DNA from: Toxoplasma gondii ME49
Taxonomy: Eukaryota > Apicomplexa > Conoidasida > Eucoccidiorida > Sarcocystidae
Direction of reading: 5' to 3'
Assembly: GCF_000006565.2 (NCBI RefSeq)
Contig: NC_031470.1
Coordinates: 1,738,954 to 1,802,953, forward strand
DNA length: 64,000 nucleotides
Shown: piece after piece, positions 35,917 to 48,754 of the stretch
How positions within the stretch are numbered: position 1 is the stretch's first letter
Layout of the letters: every line of letters begins with the position of its first letter
Notes under the pieces: generated by a model
Database searches by the model: none
Seen by the model: only the letters and a program-made list of their open reading frames with translations
Told to the model about the DNA's origin: nothing
Program-made: the position numbers and the translations under genes

Positions 35917-37512
35917 GTCTATATCTGTATACATATATATATATATATATGTATGTGTGTATATACAAAATATGAATATGTATTTATGTAGGTCGAGGTG
36001 GACATCGGTGTGGGGAGAGAGAGCAGGCTTGATTTGCGAGGAATGTCGCCGTCCTCGCTCTTTGCTGTGGAGAGTCTGCAGATTTCCTTATCATGTTTTC
36101 TAATGTTTCCAAAGAATCCGATGAATGAGAGGCTTCTCACGGCGTCGCCGACCCACCCGGTTCAGAATCCGAAGTCTTTTCTACGCGCCACACCCGTAAA
36201 AACGAGATCTCCGTGAATCTGCATGCGTCTCCACACTGAGGAACTGTCTCCGGTGCCCCGTGTCTCTGCGCCACCGCTCCTCTGCCCTTAGAGTCCGTAG
36301 GGCTTGTGTTCCTCTCTTTTCTTTTTTTGATGTTTCATGTCGCCTCTCTGTCACTGGTCTGTGCTGCGTTTTTCTTTTCGTGCGATCCTCTGTCTCCACT
36401 GTTCCTTGTCTCTCCTGTCTCTCGTCTCTTCTGTGCAGATGTCAATACGAACTTGGAGTTTTTTACTTTCTTGGGGTGCCTCCGCTCCCAGGCAGAAACT
36501 TGACGGCGACGCTTGTGTTGTGGCATGTAGCTGCGCTGGGAGGAAGCGCAGATGCACAATACGGCCTCGCTCTTCTTCACTCCAATCTCCGGGACCTCCC
36601 TCCTTTGCCTTCCTTCCCTTCTGCTTCGTCTTCTTCTTCTTCCGCGTCTTCGACCTCAGCGGAGGCGAAGCAGGAAGCCACTCAGCAGGCGGCCTCGTCG
36701 TCCATCCTTCCAGCCGTCCGCGTCAACCGAGACTGGACTCTGGGCTTGGAAGGCGACGCTTCGGGACTGGATTTCTCGGCGATCCGCTTATATTCGGAGA
36801 ACTTGGTTCGGCAGCACGAGGCCGCGGAGGCGCGGCAGGCGAGTCTCTGGCGGCTGCCTCTCAGGGCGTTCGAGCGCTCTCTCAGTCTCCTGTTGACGGC
36901 ATGGCAGGGACTTCTGGGGCTTGCGCCTCGCGGACTCAGCGACGCAGAACTGAAGTCCATTTTCAGTGTCTCTCTTCCTCAGGGAGAAAAATCCGACAGC
37001 AGCGCCATGCACCTTGCGCGATCCCAGCCGTCTGCGCCCTCGGCCTCGGCCGACGCTGAGAAGGATTCTGTTCGCTTCGACGAGACCGGGGAGACTGGAC
37101 GACAGGCTGCGAAGAACGCAGAAGGTGAAGGCGCAGAAACGGACGAGCTTCCCGTTCGATCGCTGCCGAATTTCGCTGCAAACCCAGGCCTGCCGCTCGC
37201 GTTTCTCTACGCCGCGTCAACCAGTGGGCACCCAGGAGCCTCCATGGCCCTCGCCGCACGCATGCGCTTCTCCGCAGCGACTGTGCCTCTTCGCCAGTCA
37301 CAAGCGTGTACGGGGGCGGCCAACTTCTACCTACCCTACGCCAAACGCGTCGCCATGGTCAGAAACAGATCTCTCGCGGGGACTCGCACTGGCAGTCAGA
37401 CCTTGACAAATGCCTCTATCCGGACGCAGGTGTCGAGACCTGAAAATCTGCAGATGTCTTTGGAAGGCATCGTGCCTCTCCAGTTCACATACATACATAC
37501 ATACATATACAT

Positions 37513-37550
<38 letters not shown>

Positions 37551-40500
37551 ATACGTACATAGAGACATACAGACTCAGAAATACGTATTATTATAGACAT
37601 GTAGATAACCATACGTGTAAAGGAATATGTGCGTTTGGAAGGCAAATGCGTCTTCACATGTATATATATTCCTCGACGTTTCTAAATAAATGTAAATGTT
37701 GTTTGTGAATGTGTGTGGTGAAGAGGGTGTGGAGTCTGAGACCCGCTGTAGGGGGACTTTCGGTTTTCCGGGGGCACAGCGTCGACCTCAGAAATGGAGC
37801 TGCTTCGAGGATTCAGACATGTCTTGCACAGGCATTCGTTTCTATTGAAGAATTTGAGTTGTCTCTGCATGGAACAAGAAACGCTTCAGGCCGTCACAGG
37901 TCTGACGTCCCTCTGTCGTCTTTCCCCTCCACACACACCGTGGCGGCACGTGATCTCCCGCTTCCTTCCTTTTTCTGCGCCTGCTTCACCCTCGCCTCGC
38001 TCTTCTTCTGCTCATTCTTCTCTTGCGGGTGCCTCGCTGTTTTTCAGTCCTACGGGGCGGGCATTCCGCAGGCGCCGGAGCTCCTGCGCTTCCACTCGGC
38101 GCCGATGAGCGTCAACAGCCACCAGTCTGGAGCAGAAGAAGGTCTCTTTCGCCTCCTGCCTTCTTCGCTCTCTGCCGGGTCTGTTGACCGGGGAGAAGGG
38201 CAAGCAGGCGCGCGGCCGGAACGGCTTACCTCTCCTCTCGCTCGGCTGCAGCATTACTCCCCTGACCTGGAGCTGTTCTTTGAGCTTGCACACGGCAATT
38301 CTGCGATGCAACTCGCTCTGGGCAAACGTACGAGGTTACGGAGAGGAAAGGAAATACGCAGCGCCTGATCTGTCTCGCTCCGTAGAAGTCTCAACACTCT
38401 CGCGAAAGAGATGTACCTGAACGACATAGTGCCGTGTGACGAAAAACGATGGGGAGCGGCAACGCGCTTTCACTGTCTCCACTGGCCTCCCTTGGGCTAG
38501 AGGGGTGAAGTCCGAGGCTCAGAACAGGCGTTCAAATGCGTTCACTTGCGGTTCTTGCGAATGGTCTCTTGTTTTGCTCCTCCTTCCTCCGTGGAGACGC
38601 AGAGCAGTCTCTCCCATCTGGGCGTTTTTGGGTCCGTCTTCAGAGTGGCGAACATCACGGACTTCTGCATTTGTGTGCGGAGTCATCTGCGCCTAAATCC
38701 AGATCCATAGTCTTCTGGACTGAGCTGCAATCTACCTTCGTTTGCCTTGACCTGACTCGTAGGATAGGCGTGACGAGAAAAACTCTGTAACTCCGGTGTT
38801 CTGGCTTCGAAATCTGCGGCGCCGTTCCGCCCACACAGGTCCTCGTCTCGTGTCTCCGCGAAGTCGCGTCTCCGCGAAGTCGCGTTTCCGCGAAGTCGCG
38901 TCTCCCGTTTCTGAGGTGCATGACCTCTCGACGTCGGTTCGCCATGTGTTGTTCTAAGGACTTTTGTTCGGAGTCGACGGCGTCGAGCAAGATGTGGAGA
39001 GAGCGAGAGAATTTCTTTCGGAGGCGGCGAGCGCAGGCAGGTCCGAGGCCAGAGCTCTGCTGGGCTACTTGGACGCCCTGGGAGTCGGACGAGAGGCGAA
39101 CGTCACGGCCGCCGCCATTTCCTTCCTCGAAGCTGCAGCAGAAGACGCCAACCCTATCGGTAAAGGCAAACGAGAAACGCGGAGGGACTTTGCAGAGGGA
39201 GAAGCAAGAAGGAAAGAGCAAGAGAGAGCAGCAGGTGTGCGCGTAAAGAGAACGAAGCGAGGCGATGGAAGACGAGAAGCGGAGGTCGGCTTCAAGAGGG
39301 TACACAGAGCAGTCGCGGTGGAAAAGAAGACATCTTCTTTTGCCTCGACAGAGCGGAAGACTGCTTGTCGGTCTGGTGTGGCTGCAGCGCTGAATGGCCT
39401 TGCATATTTGCATTTCTTTGGGAGCGACGTCGTGGACAGAAGCGAATTAACGGCGTTCCACCTGTTCAACATCAGTGCGTCGCGTGCACTCCCAGACGCA
39501 GAGGCGAATCTCGCGGCCATGCATCTCACTGGCCACGGTAGGTTCCACCCGCCCTTGAGCAAGCGCGAGAAAAAACCAGCGATGCACAGTCGTCTCCTCG
39601 AGCTCAATAAGCGGCTGCACATAGAGACATGTACATGTGTATACACACGTACATAGGCATACATGCAGATGTCTTGTTGCTGATATACATATATATATAT
39701 GCATATATATGCATATATATATATATATATATATATATAGGTCTTACTATGTTCTCTGTGCCCGCCCACGCGCCAGTAGTTTTTTTTTCTGGCCAACTAT
39801 ACGCGTGCATTTATTTACAAATATATTTATATAAATATATAAATATATATACATATATAAATACATATATATATATTTATATATGTATATGCATATGCAT
39901 GTGTACATTGATATACGTGTATAGCGATCTGTATGCGTCTCCCTGCGTGCGTCCGTGTGCCCCCAAGCCGGCCACAGACAAGTGTATGTCTCTGAATGTT
40001 TGCAAATGTCGACGCGCGCGGAGTTTTTGAGGTGCAGACAGCGACGTTTGTGGTTGCGCGAGATCGGCAGAGAGAGGGGGAGATGCGTCAGCGGTTTCCG
40101 CGACTTCTTTTCTGTTTGCTTGACCGTCAGGTCCGCCACAGTCCTTCGTGAAAGCCATGCAGGCGTACGTGCGGGAGCGGCAGGTTGTCAACGGAAAGGG
40201 AGGAAGGAGAAGAAAAAAGACAAAGAAGTGAAAGAACGAGAAGAAAGAGAGAAGAACGAGGAGAGAGAGAAGGAGGAAGATGACGGCAAGACTCACCATG
40301 GAGAGAGCTCCGAAGGCGACGAAATAGAAAAAAAGATTTCTTTCGCTTACGTCTCCACACCTGCGCATTTGCGAATCACGCAACGCCTTTTCTTTTGTTT
40401 CCACCTGCCTGTTTCGCTCTTCGTTTCCACGTCTTTTCGTTTTCGATGCCGTTGTCCCTTTTTCTTATTTTGCCGGGAGTTGGTTTTCTTCCGGCACCTT

Positions 40501-42421
40501 TGTCTCGTTCCTCAGTTGCGCTCTCGTCTCCGTTCTTCATCTCTCTGTTTCTGTCTCTCGAGGTCGTTTCCTCTCCTTGTCTCTCCCTCTCTACTTCTCT
40601 TTTGTGTCATCGCCTCCTGCGTCTGTGCTGCCTACCTCTTGCCTTCTCTCTTTGCTTCCTTCTCTTTGTTGCCGTCTACCTCTTTTTCAGTTCCTTGCTC
40701 TCTTCGTGCCTTGCTTCTCTCGTTTTCCACCATCTATGCGATTCGTTGTCGACTCGCTTCTTCCCTCCTCCGTTCCTGCAGTTACACCCGAGCGCTCCAG
40801 GGTGGCAGCACAGGCGCGGCCTACGCCCTCGGACTTATGCACCTCAACGGTCTTGGCGCAGTTCGAGACTGTTCAGTCGCCGCTTCGCTTCTCAAGCGCG
40901 TCTGCGAAAAAGGAGGATTCGTCACCAAGCATCTGCAGAAAGTACGCAGGGAAACTCCACGTCTTACGAAAAAACAGCGCCTCCCTCCCTCCCCAGAAAC
41001 GCCTCTCTCGCCTACCCCGCAGCTTCTCAAAGGCGTGCTATATATATATATATATATATACTGATACATGTAAAAAAATGCGCATATACTTGTATTCATG
41101 TATTTTTACATATTCCTTCATCAATATCGGAACACATATTCTATGTAAATGCACAGGCGGAATTGCCTATATCCATCTAGGCAGATAGATAACTATAGGT
41201 CTACATATATATATATATATATATATTTGACTACGTGGATATATATATATATATGTATATGTATATGTATTTAAGTGCCAGCAAACGTTTAGGCATTTCT
41301 ATTTGTGTGTGTATGTGTGTGATATCCATTTTTGTCAGGCTTACATGCACTACGAGCAAGGCCGCTTCGACGAGGCAGCCTTTCATCTTCTTCTTCTCGC
41401 TGAGGCAGGTCACGAAGTGAGTCGTCCCTTCTGTTTGTGCATTTTTCTCTTGAGCGTTTAGGGTGCGCGTCTTGGCCTTCCAGGTTTTCTCTCTGGTTTT
41501 CACTTATACCTCTCTTCTCTTGCTTCGTTCTCTCTTTTTGTCGCTTCATCGCGCGCGGCTCGTCTCTCCGGGCGTTTTCACCTGTCGGTCTCGGATTTCA
41601 CTGGCTTTCTTTCTTCTCTCCTTTTCCTCTTTTCTCTTGTTTTCTCTCTCTCTCTCGGGTGTGTCGCCTCTCCCTTCGACCTGCTCGTTCAGCGTCGCCC
41701 ACGCACCGCCTCCCCCCCCTCTGCATCTTCGCGTTTAGGTTTCGCAGACGAACTTGGCTTTCATGTTCGACAGCGGCTTGACAGACCTCTTCTTCGATGG
41801 TAGGCGCCTCGCAGATGCAGTCGAGTGGAGCTCAAAAAGGCGAAGGAGAACATTCTTGGAGTTCGCGTCGTGCGTCGCGCGTCCCCCAGAGAGTTTTTGT
41901 CTGCGACTTGGACAGCGTTTCAGTGGAAGCGTATCTTCCAGATGGCCTACACTGAAGGAGAGTGCTCTTTCGGAAGACCGTCAAAATCTGCTTTTTCTTT
42001 GTAGTCCAGCTACATGCATCCGCCGAGACAGACCAAGACCGCGCGATTCGTCTCTCTGCATTTGCTCGTCGCTGTCTCTTCACTTTGCGCCTGCGTGCGT
42101 TCTCGAGGTCTTCACGAGGGTGAGCGACTCTCGCGGAGAGACAGATGGAACTGCTCTGTAGAAAGCGTTCGAGACTTCTGCGCGGCGCGTTTCTCTTTCA
42201 GGATCGCTTGCGAGAAAGCGGCTGCATGCGCAGCGCTTCTACCAGCTGGCGGCGCACCAAGGCTCGCCGTTGGCCGAACTGCGGTTGGGTGAGGGAATTA
42301 CTTAACCGGATTTCACCAAAGACGCTCCACCTTCTGAAGAACCTTAACAACGCATGTTGCCGAGCGTTTCGCGTGCTTCGACCCCCCAAAATTCCATCGT
42401 ACACAGAATACATACTTTTGC

Positions 42422-42452
<31 letters not shown>

Positions 42453-45400
42453 CATACATACATACATACATACATGCATGTGTATCTATCTCCAGAAATA
42501 CATCCGCACATATACATCCAGGCACACATCCCGTTACGTGTGAACTTGTACTTCAACCCAATCACGTATATCCACTTATATGTATGCATATATATATATA
42601 TATATGTGTGTGTGTAGGTCTGGAAACAGATAAATGTGTATGTATACTTTTTTTGTACAGAACTGGCAGCAGATCTGTTGGTGTGGGTGTGGAGGTATTG
42701 GAGTGGTGGTGCCCATCAGTGCATGCGCCGCGAGCTGCGTTGCGCCCACAATTTGTCGTTCTTTCAGGGGACTACGCGTACGCGGGGTACGGCGTTAGGA
42801 AGGAAATTCGAGCGCGCCATCCGTCCCGGCCTCTCCTCGATGACGAAGGTGAGAGTTGTTTTTCTCTGCAACAGTTCACGGCGCCTCAGAACAAGAAACC
42901 AGTCCACGCGAGAAAGGGAGACGCCACACCCGAAACAATTTGTGTTTCGGATGCATAGATCTGTATCCATCTATGTATGAGGGTACTCTCCTATACATGT
43001 ATATAGTTATCTTTACATCTGGTTGTACATACGTATGCATCTACATACATATGCATTCATATGTAAATTTATATGTATATATATATATTTATATATATTT
43101 ATATATATTTATATGTTTATGTATATATATATATATATATGTATAAATGTGTTTCAAGAAGCAGGTAAATCTGGACTTGCATGTGGTATGGGGACGCGGC
43201 TGCGAAGACACTGAGGAAGGACAGTGAGCATCATCCAGAGGGGAGAGTGAGGTAGTAGCTTTCGGTTGAAAGTCAACCAGAAGGTGGAACAGCAGAAACC
43301 AGCTTAAGTTAAAAAGGTGGGGTCGCTTGCGGGGCCTGTATGGAAAACAATTCGAGGTTAAATGAGAAAAGGGGAGACTGGTTTAATTTTTTTCCTCGAC
43401 CTTCGTTGTTGCGATGCAGGCAATGATATGAGTGAATGGATCAGCGAGACGTACGAGGCCTACACACCTGCTGTACCGAACCCGCGCCTCGCTGTCGGTC
43501 AGTCGTGATCTCCTTTCCTTTGTTTTCTCTCTCCTCGCCGGCGTTTCCTCTCTTTCCTCTCCGTCGTGCTATCTCGCCTGCTGTTTCTCCTGCTCTTTCG
43601 CTCTCCTTTGGAGGCTTTTCCTTCTCTCTTCGCTGCGTCGTCTTGTTTTGTTCAGTGGTCAGTTGTGTCGGTCGACAAACTTCTTCCAGATGTCTGCTCT
43701 GTTTCTTTCTTCCTCACGCATGCAGTTTGCCTCTCCTTTCTGCAGGTCACTACCTGCGCGTTGCCGAGATGTCCACCGACGAGGCATGGCTGGCGCCGTA
43801 TGTCGCGAAGGTAAGGGAACAAATGCATGCATGCAGTCGCTAGGAGATACATGCGACTCGCTCTTCTAGAAAGGGCAGACTGGAGACGCGAGAGACACTT
43901 TCAGACTTGTCACAAACACAAAAACGAATGGCTTTTCAAGACGCGGCGGCTCCGCAGAAAGGCCGTGATTCGTCGAAACGCATTTTTGTGAAATTTTAAT
44001 GATCGTTTACAGGCTTCTTCGGGTTCAGAACTCCCCAAGAAAGGCGCCTTCACTGTCGTTCTTCAGTGGATGTTTGAATTGCATTTCGGCTCTTCTTTGT
44101 ACCTGCGGTTGTCTGGGGAAGTGGGGAAGTGTGCATCTCAATTCGAACACAGTTTGAATTTACTGAATTATTTTTGATTTTTTTTTTTACTTTTCCCTCA
44201 ATACTTCTCTAATATTATCATCTAGAAAAATATACTTCATGCTGCGTTAGAAAGTGGCAATTTCTTCAATCAAAAATATCGTTGTGCAATGTCTTTGAAC
44301 GATTCAAAACTGAACACTGACATGGAAAATAACCAGTACACGTTTGTCGCTTTGGGTGTTTTCCTACGAAAGTAAAGAGACGTCCTAGAGTATTGTTTCG
44401 TCGATTCGAGCTTCTCCCGAGACTTGACAGTCTCGCAGGAGGAACGGATTTATCTGTCACGACGTTTGGAGGAGACCTGCGTATCTGCTGGACGCTGCTG
44501 GACCTGTGTCGCTCGCTAGCATGCGGCTTCCGCTGTTTCCACTGCAGCGAGATCGGTTCTTGACATGTACATAGTTCACCAAGTGAAGCAAAGAAAAACT
44601 TGGAAACTTCTCGGTTCGAGGGGAATCACTCCGTATCTCGGTGTGGAGAAACGCCCCTTTCCTGGGGCGTTTGTACACCGCGACGTGGTGTGCCGGTTGA
44701 GTCCTTGAAGCTTCTTTTTCCAGGCGCCAAGGGCGCTCGGCTGGGAGTGTCAGTCTCAGTCTCATCAGTTCCTTGCGTTTTTGATTCGTACGTTGAGCTG
44801 CGGAGTTTGAAAAACGAGCGGTGCGTCGCCTTGCCTCCGCCTTGCCTCCGCCTTGCCTCGTTTTCACCCGTTTTCACGACAGGCGTTTCTCTCCCTCTTC
44901 AGGCTTCCTTCAACCTCGGTTTCATGAGGTTGACCGGGATTGGACTCCAGCAGGTGAGGAGAAGAAGCGTCGCCTGCTCGGCGTTCCTTTTCGCCTGTGT
45001 GAAGCGCGAGAGTTGCTTTTCTCGCCTCGCTCCGAACCGAGGGAGAGACCCTGGCGTTTGGTCTGCAGACTGAACAAGCGAACCACGAAGACTACTCGAC
45101 ACACACGCAAAGAGAGACGCATACACATCCTCTGTGGTCCGCCGCAACGGTGTGCGTCTCTGTCTCTCGGGGGGGATGCGAAGGTCGAGGCGCGGTCGAA
45201 ACGCTCAAATTTGAACGTCTGGATGTCCAGCGTATCGGAAGAGAAGGCGCAGTGCTCTCTCTCCAGAGTACCGAGAACCGTATAATCATATGTTCTGTCC
45301 ATGCCAATCTTACAAAGTCATAATGAATCCAACTAGTGAATTGCGTAGACGAAGCCTGAGCTTGTTTTCGGGCGCTCCCTCCGCAGAGTCGAACAAAGAA

Positions 45401-45476
45401 ACAACGGTCCCCAAATGCGCATACATGTATATGGATATGTATACAAACATACTTACATGTATATATATATATATAC

Positions 45477-45515
<39 letters not shown>

Positions 45516-45871
45516 GATATGCTGGTAGCTTTGCAGATGGCCGATGCGCATCTGTGTGGACACAACCTCTAAATATTCATGCAAATGCGCATGTGTAGAC
45601 GCATATGCGAGTACAGATACGGAACTGGAGGAAGGCCTTTCCAGCTTTTCACATCCAGGTCAAAAAAAAGACTCTTTAGTAGTCGCAGACTGTGATATCT
45701 CCACTGTGACGGTTGGTATTCAACATGCATATGCATGCACATCCCTACATAAATATACATATGTCTCGTAAATGCGAGCTTTTATCAACGATCAAAGCTG
45801 TATCAACATCATACATATCCAGCATGCCTTTGTCGTTACTGTCGAAACGGAGACATCTTTTCATATGTATG

Positions 45872-45905
<34 letters not shown>

Positions 45906-47591
45906 TATTTGTGAAACTGAACAGCGATCAGTTGTGTACTGGGTGTGGATTCGGCTGAATTTCCGGTGCAGGACTTTGGTGTTGCGAAGAGTCACTTCGA
46001 AAGGTGAGGGGAAAGTGCATGCGTAAGCGCGTGACATTTTTGCAGATTTTTGCCGCCACCGTTTTCTTAAGAAACACCCTTCGCGGATGCCCAGCTTCCT
46101 CCTTTTCTATTAACGAAAATTCGTCAAACTGCGTTGTCTGTATGCGTCGCGTTGCCTGGTGGGTTTGCGACTCTTCCCCTCGCGTTTCCCTCTGTCTCCT
46201 CTGCGTTCTTGCGTGCGTTTCATGCAAGTGTTTTTCTGCATCTTCTTCCTCTGAGCTTTCGAGAGACCCACTGCGTCGGATTGGACTGGACAGTTCAGTG
46301 TTGCGTCTTCTGCTCGACCGTTCCCGCAGAGACGAAAGGGGAACGTCGCCTAGTCTGCTCACCGAAACGTTCTTCAAGCCTCGAGGAGACGCTCAGCCAT
46401 GCATGTTGTCTCGACCAAGAATGACGCTTTCAAACTCGTCTGCCTCGTTGCTCTCACTCTCTTACACTGCCTTTTTCATCTCCGCTCTGCGTACATGTAC
46501 ATCGACTTTTCTATATACATATACACATATATATATAGATATATGTGTGTGTAAAGATGTATATACAACTACAGATTTGTCGAGAGCTAGAAAGAAAAGA
46601 TTGATTTTAGGGGCAGGTGTGTGAAGGAGCGAGAGCAAGTGTCTTGCGTGGAAGTCCCCTTGGCTCGAGGAACGGCGTTATCGTGGTTGATAATTGTGTC
46701 AATTTTGTGTCTTGCTTCTCCGTATCACCGTTTTAGGAGTTTGCGCGGTCTTCGGTTTTTCTTCTTCAGGAGTCTGGAAGCTGACGCCACTGCTCCCAAG
46801 GCACCGGTCTACCTCGCTCTCGGACTCCTCATGCTTTTGCGTTTCCGACAAGAAGTGGATATGAAAAAGGTACACAGAAATCAAGGTGAAAGGTGCACAA
46901 ACCGTGGCTGCAATGCCGCTGTGCTGGCTGCTGAGACAAAGCAGGGACAGATGCTTCTGCAGACATGCGAACCTCGTCTCTTCCTTCCCGACCGATTCCG
47001 TCTCGCTACGCTAACCTTTGCGACTCTCGCTGTAGTTCCAAACACACATGTACATGCATAGATATATATATATATATATATGCGCGAATATGAACATGTA
47101 CACATGCAGATTCATCTATATGCATGCATATGTCTATACATAATATATATATTTAACTTCACACGCACTGGTCTGTTTACGTATGCGAAAAATATATTTC
47201 GCTGCATTTCTGTATTAAGCGGTGCTTGTGAATAGCCGAGGCTTTGTGGTTTTTCGTTTTCTGCGACGGCTCAAGTGCATGAGGAGGCAGTTCGCTTCTT
47301 CGCTCTCCAGAGGTTTTGAATTTCTCCGAGTTCTGCAGGTTGTCGAGGAGCTTTTGGAGGATCCCCGCGTTGTGCTGCTTTTGCTGATGTTCGTCATCGC
47401 GATTTGTCTCTTGGTCTTGCGCCTTCTAGCCAAAGTGAGGCAGAATGCACAGAGACGGCGAAGAAGTTCCACATGCATAGCTACATCTACATACATACAT
47501 GTATATGCATGTATATATGTATATATTTATGGGTGCATGCATTTGGGCGTACGTACATGCAGATCTGTGCATAATTATATATATATATATT

Positions 47592-47622
<31 letters not shown>

Positions 47623-48754
47623 ATTTATATACACGTGAATAGAGAGAGGTAGACGGTCGAAACGAAGCATGGCCTCCTGGAAGAGATTTGAAGACAGTGA
47701 ACGACAGAGACAGAGAGAAGGGAGAGGATAAAGAAAGGAGAGACGACATGCGAGAATAACCAAAGAGTCAGAAGCACGAGTCAGAAATACAGGAGAGAGC
47801 AAGGAGAGAGAGACGAAGTCCGAATACAGAAAAGACTTCGGATGATGGTGCATTTTTTTGCATGGCGCCTGACGGTTCTGAGTGAGAATTGTTTTTTCAG
47901 GGATGTGCATTTGTCGTTCAGCTACGCTGCGAAGTCCTTTGATTTTCGCTGTGCTTTATCGCTCTTTCCAATGCCGACAGTTTACTGCTTTTCCCTGTTG
48001 TCTCACCGTTCTTTGTTTCCTCTCGCAGAGGCTGCACCCGCCTCCCAACGACCTTTTCTTCGCCTACGACTCTCGCCACAGCCCCGCGCCTCCCCCCTCT
48101 TCAACAACATCTTCCTCATCTTCCTCATCTTCGTCGTCTTCGTCTTCATTCTCTTCTTCTCGGCCTCCAGACGACTCGGAGCTCTCATCGGCGGCAGCGA
48201 GCAGTCCAGCCGAAGCGTCTCTCCCGTCGCTCTTTGAGTCCCGGCTTCGGAGCTCGCAGTCAGACCTGCGTCAACGGAGATCCGGTCCAGACTCTAATCT
48301 GTCTTCCTCTTCGTCCTTCTCTTCTTCGGCCTCTCCTTCCTCTTCGTCCTTCTCTTCTTCGGCCTCTCCTTCCTCTTCGTCCTTCTCTTCTTCGGCCTCT
48401 CCTTCCTCTTCTTCCTTCTCTTCTTCGGCCTCTCCTTCCTCTTCTTCCTTTTCTTCTTCTGTCTCTCCCTCCCTGGCTTCTGTCCGCTCTGCGATCTCTG
48501 CTTTTCCTCTGGACGCCAAGAGCGACGAGGCTTCCGCGGCCGAGCCGCAGGGTGAGGCGCGGGTGTCTCCGCCGGTGGCCGCTGTCTCTTCGAGCACCTC
48601 CGGTTCGGCTCCGGTTTCGGATTCCACCGGATCCGCGAGCAGCGAGCGACTGCTGAGAGCGCAGCTGCTGGAGGCGGCGGCGGCGAGACGAGGCAGAAGC
48701 GCCGATTTCTCACAGGCTCAACAGGCAGACGTATCTGCGTCCGATGATTTGTGA
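34966..48754 (+). CDS. SEL1L: SEL1L/Hrd3-type ERAD adaptor, 18 exons, complete
   Basis: ER-membrane scaffold of the Hrd1 ubiquitin ligase; its luminal Sel1 repeats hand misfolded glycoproteins to degradation. Exons: 34966-35465, 36439-37357, 38048-38327, 38959-39159, 39388-39537, 40131-40164, 40782-40941, 41339-41416, 41739-41799, 42202-42288, 42768-42848, 43420-43497, 43746-43810, 44903-44953, 45972-46003, 46770-46869, 47339-47434 and 48029-48754. They give 3699 nt, 1232 residues, with all phases matching. The start [18 protein letters not shown] is a signal peptide. Sel1 repeats include [48 protein letters not shown] and [21 protein letters not shown] and NIS sequons fit a luminal position. 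Exon 17 encodes the membrane helix ([20 protein letters not shown]). The last exon is a 241-residue Ser-rich tail with a 33-bp tandem repeat. Exons 6 and 15 are only 34 and 32 nt. Confidence 0.92.
35573..35668. repeat. (TA)n microsatellite, SEL1L intron 1
   Basis: TA dinucleotides mixed with TACATACA words, ending in a near-pure TA run. It lies in intron 1 soon after exon 1. Confidence 0.9.
35841..35990. repeat. (TA)n microsatellite, SEL1L intron 1
   Basis: About 150 bp of TA repeats with TGTA and CTGT interruptions, the second such tract in intron 1. Confidence 0.9.
37490..37565. repeat. (TACA)n/(TA)n microsatellite, SEL1L intron 2
   Basis: TACA tetranucleotide units run into TA dinucleotides, within intron 2. 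Confidence 0.85.
38849..38905 (+). repeat. 16-bp tandem repeat, 3.5 copies, SEL1L intron 3
   Basis: The unit CGCGTCTCCGCGAAGT is repeated with single-base changes, 54 bp before the acceptor of exon 4. It is GC-rich, unlike the TA tracts in the other introns. Confidence 0.9.
39686..39740. repeat. (TA)n microsatellite, SEL1L intron 5
   Basis: TA repeat with TGCA interruptions. A second AT-rich tract follows at 39810-39905. Confidence 0.85.
41037..41275. repeat. TA-rich cluster, SEL1L intron 7
   Basis: TA runs at 41037-41060 and about 41204-41275 flank a mixed AT-rich spacer. The cluster ends about 65 bp before the exon 8 acceptor. Confidence 0.8.
42420..42475. repeat. (TA)n/(CATA)n microsatellite, SEL1L intron 10
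   Basis: A TA run is followed by several CATA units. Another TA run is at about 42585-42605. Confidence 0.85.
43060..43145. repeat. (TA)n microsatellite, SEL1L intron 11
   Basis: TA repeats with ATTTATA interruptions, within intron 11. Confidence 0.85.
44827..44859 (+). repeat. 11-bp tandem repeat, 3 copies, SEL1L intron 13
   Basis: Three exact copies of CGCCTTGCCTC close to the acceptor of exon 14. The pyrimidine content may add to the splice signal. Confidence 0.9.
45450..45515. repeat. (TA)n microsatellite, SEL1L intron 14
   Basis: TA repeats with CATA breaks in intron 14. A second TA run lies at about 45877-45902, 70 bp before the 32-nt exon 15. Confidence 0.85.
47575..47632. repeat. 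(TA)n microsatellite, SEL1L intron 17
   Basis: TA runs with ATTTATA breaks. A shorter tract is at about 47060-47082 in intron 16. Confidence 0.85.
48317..48481 (+). repeat. 33-bp tandem repeat in SEL1L coding sequence, 5 units
   Basis: Five contiguous 33-bp units each encode [11 protein letters not shown]; the fifth has diverged to [11 protein letters not shown]. The repeat lies in the Ser-rich tail after the membrane helix. The high DNA identity between units points to recent slippage or unequal exchange. Confidence 0.92.

Noticed and set aside
36783..36796. CGCTTATATTCGG, resembling the TRP-1 promoter motif
   Set aside because: It lies in SEL1L coding sequence (RLYSEN). A second partial match at about 54087 is in THOC3 coding sequence. 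Neither is in a promoter.
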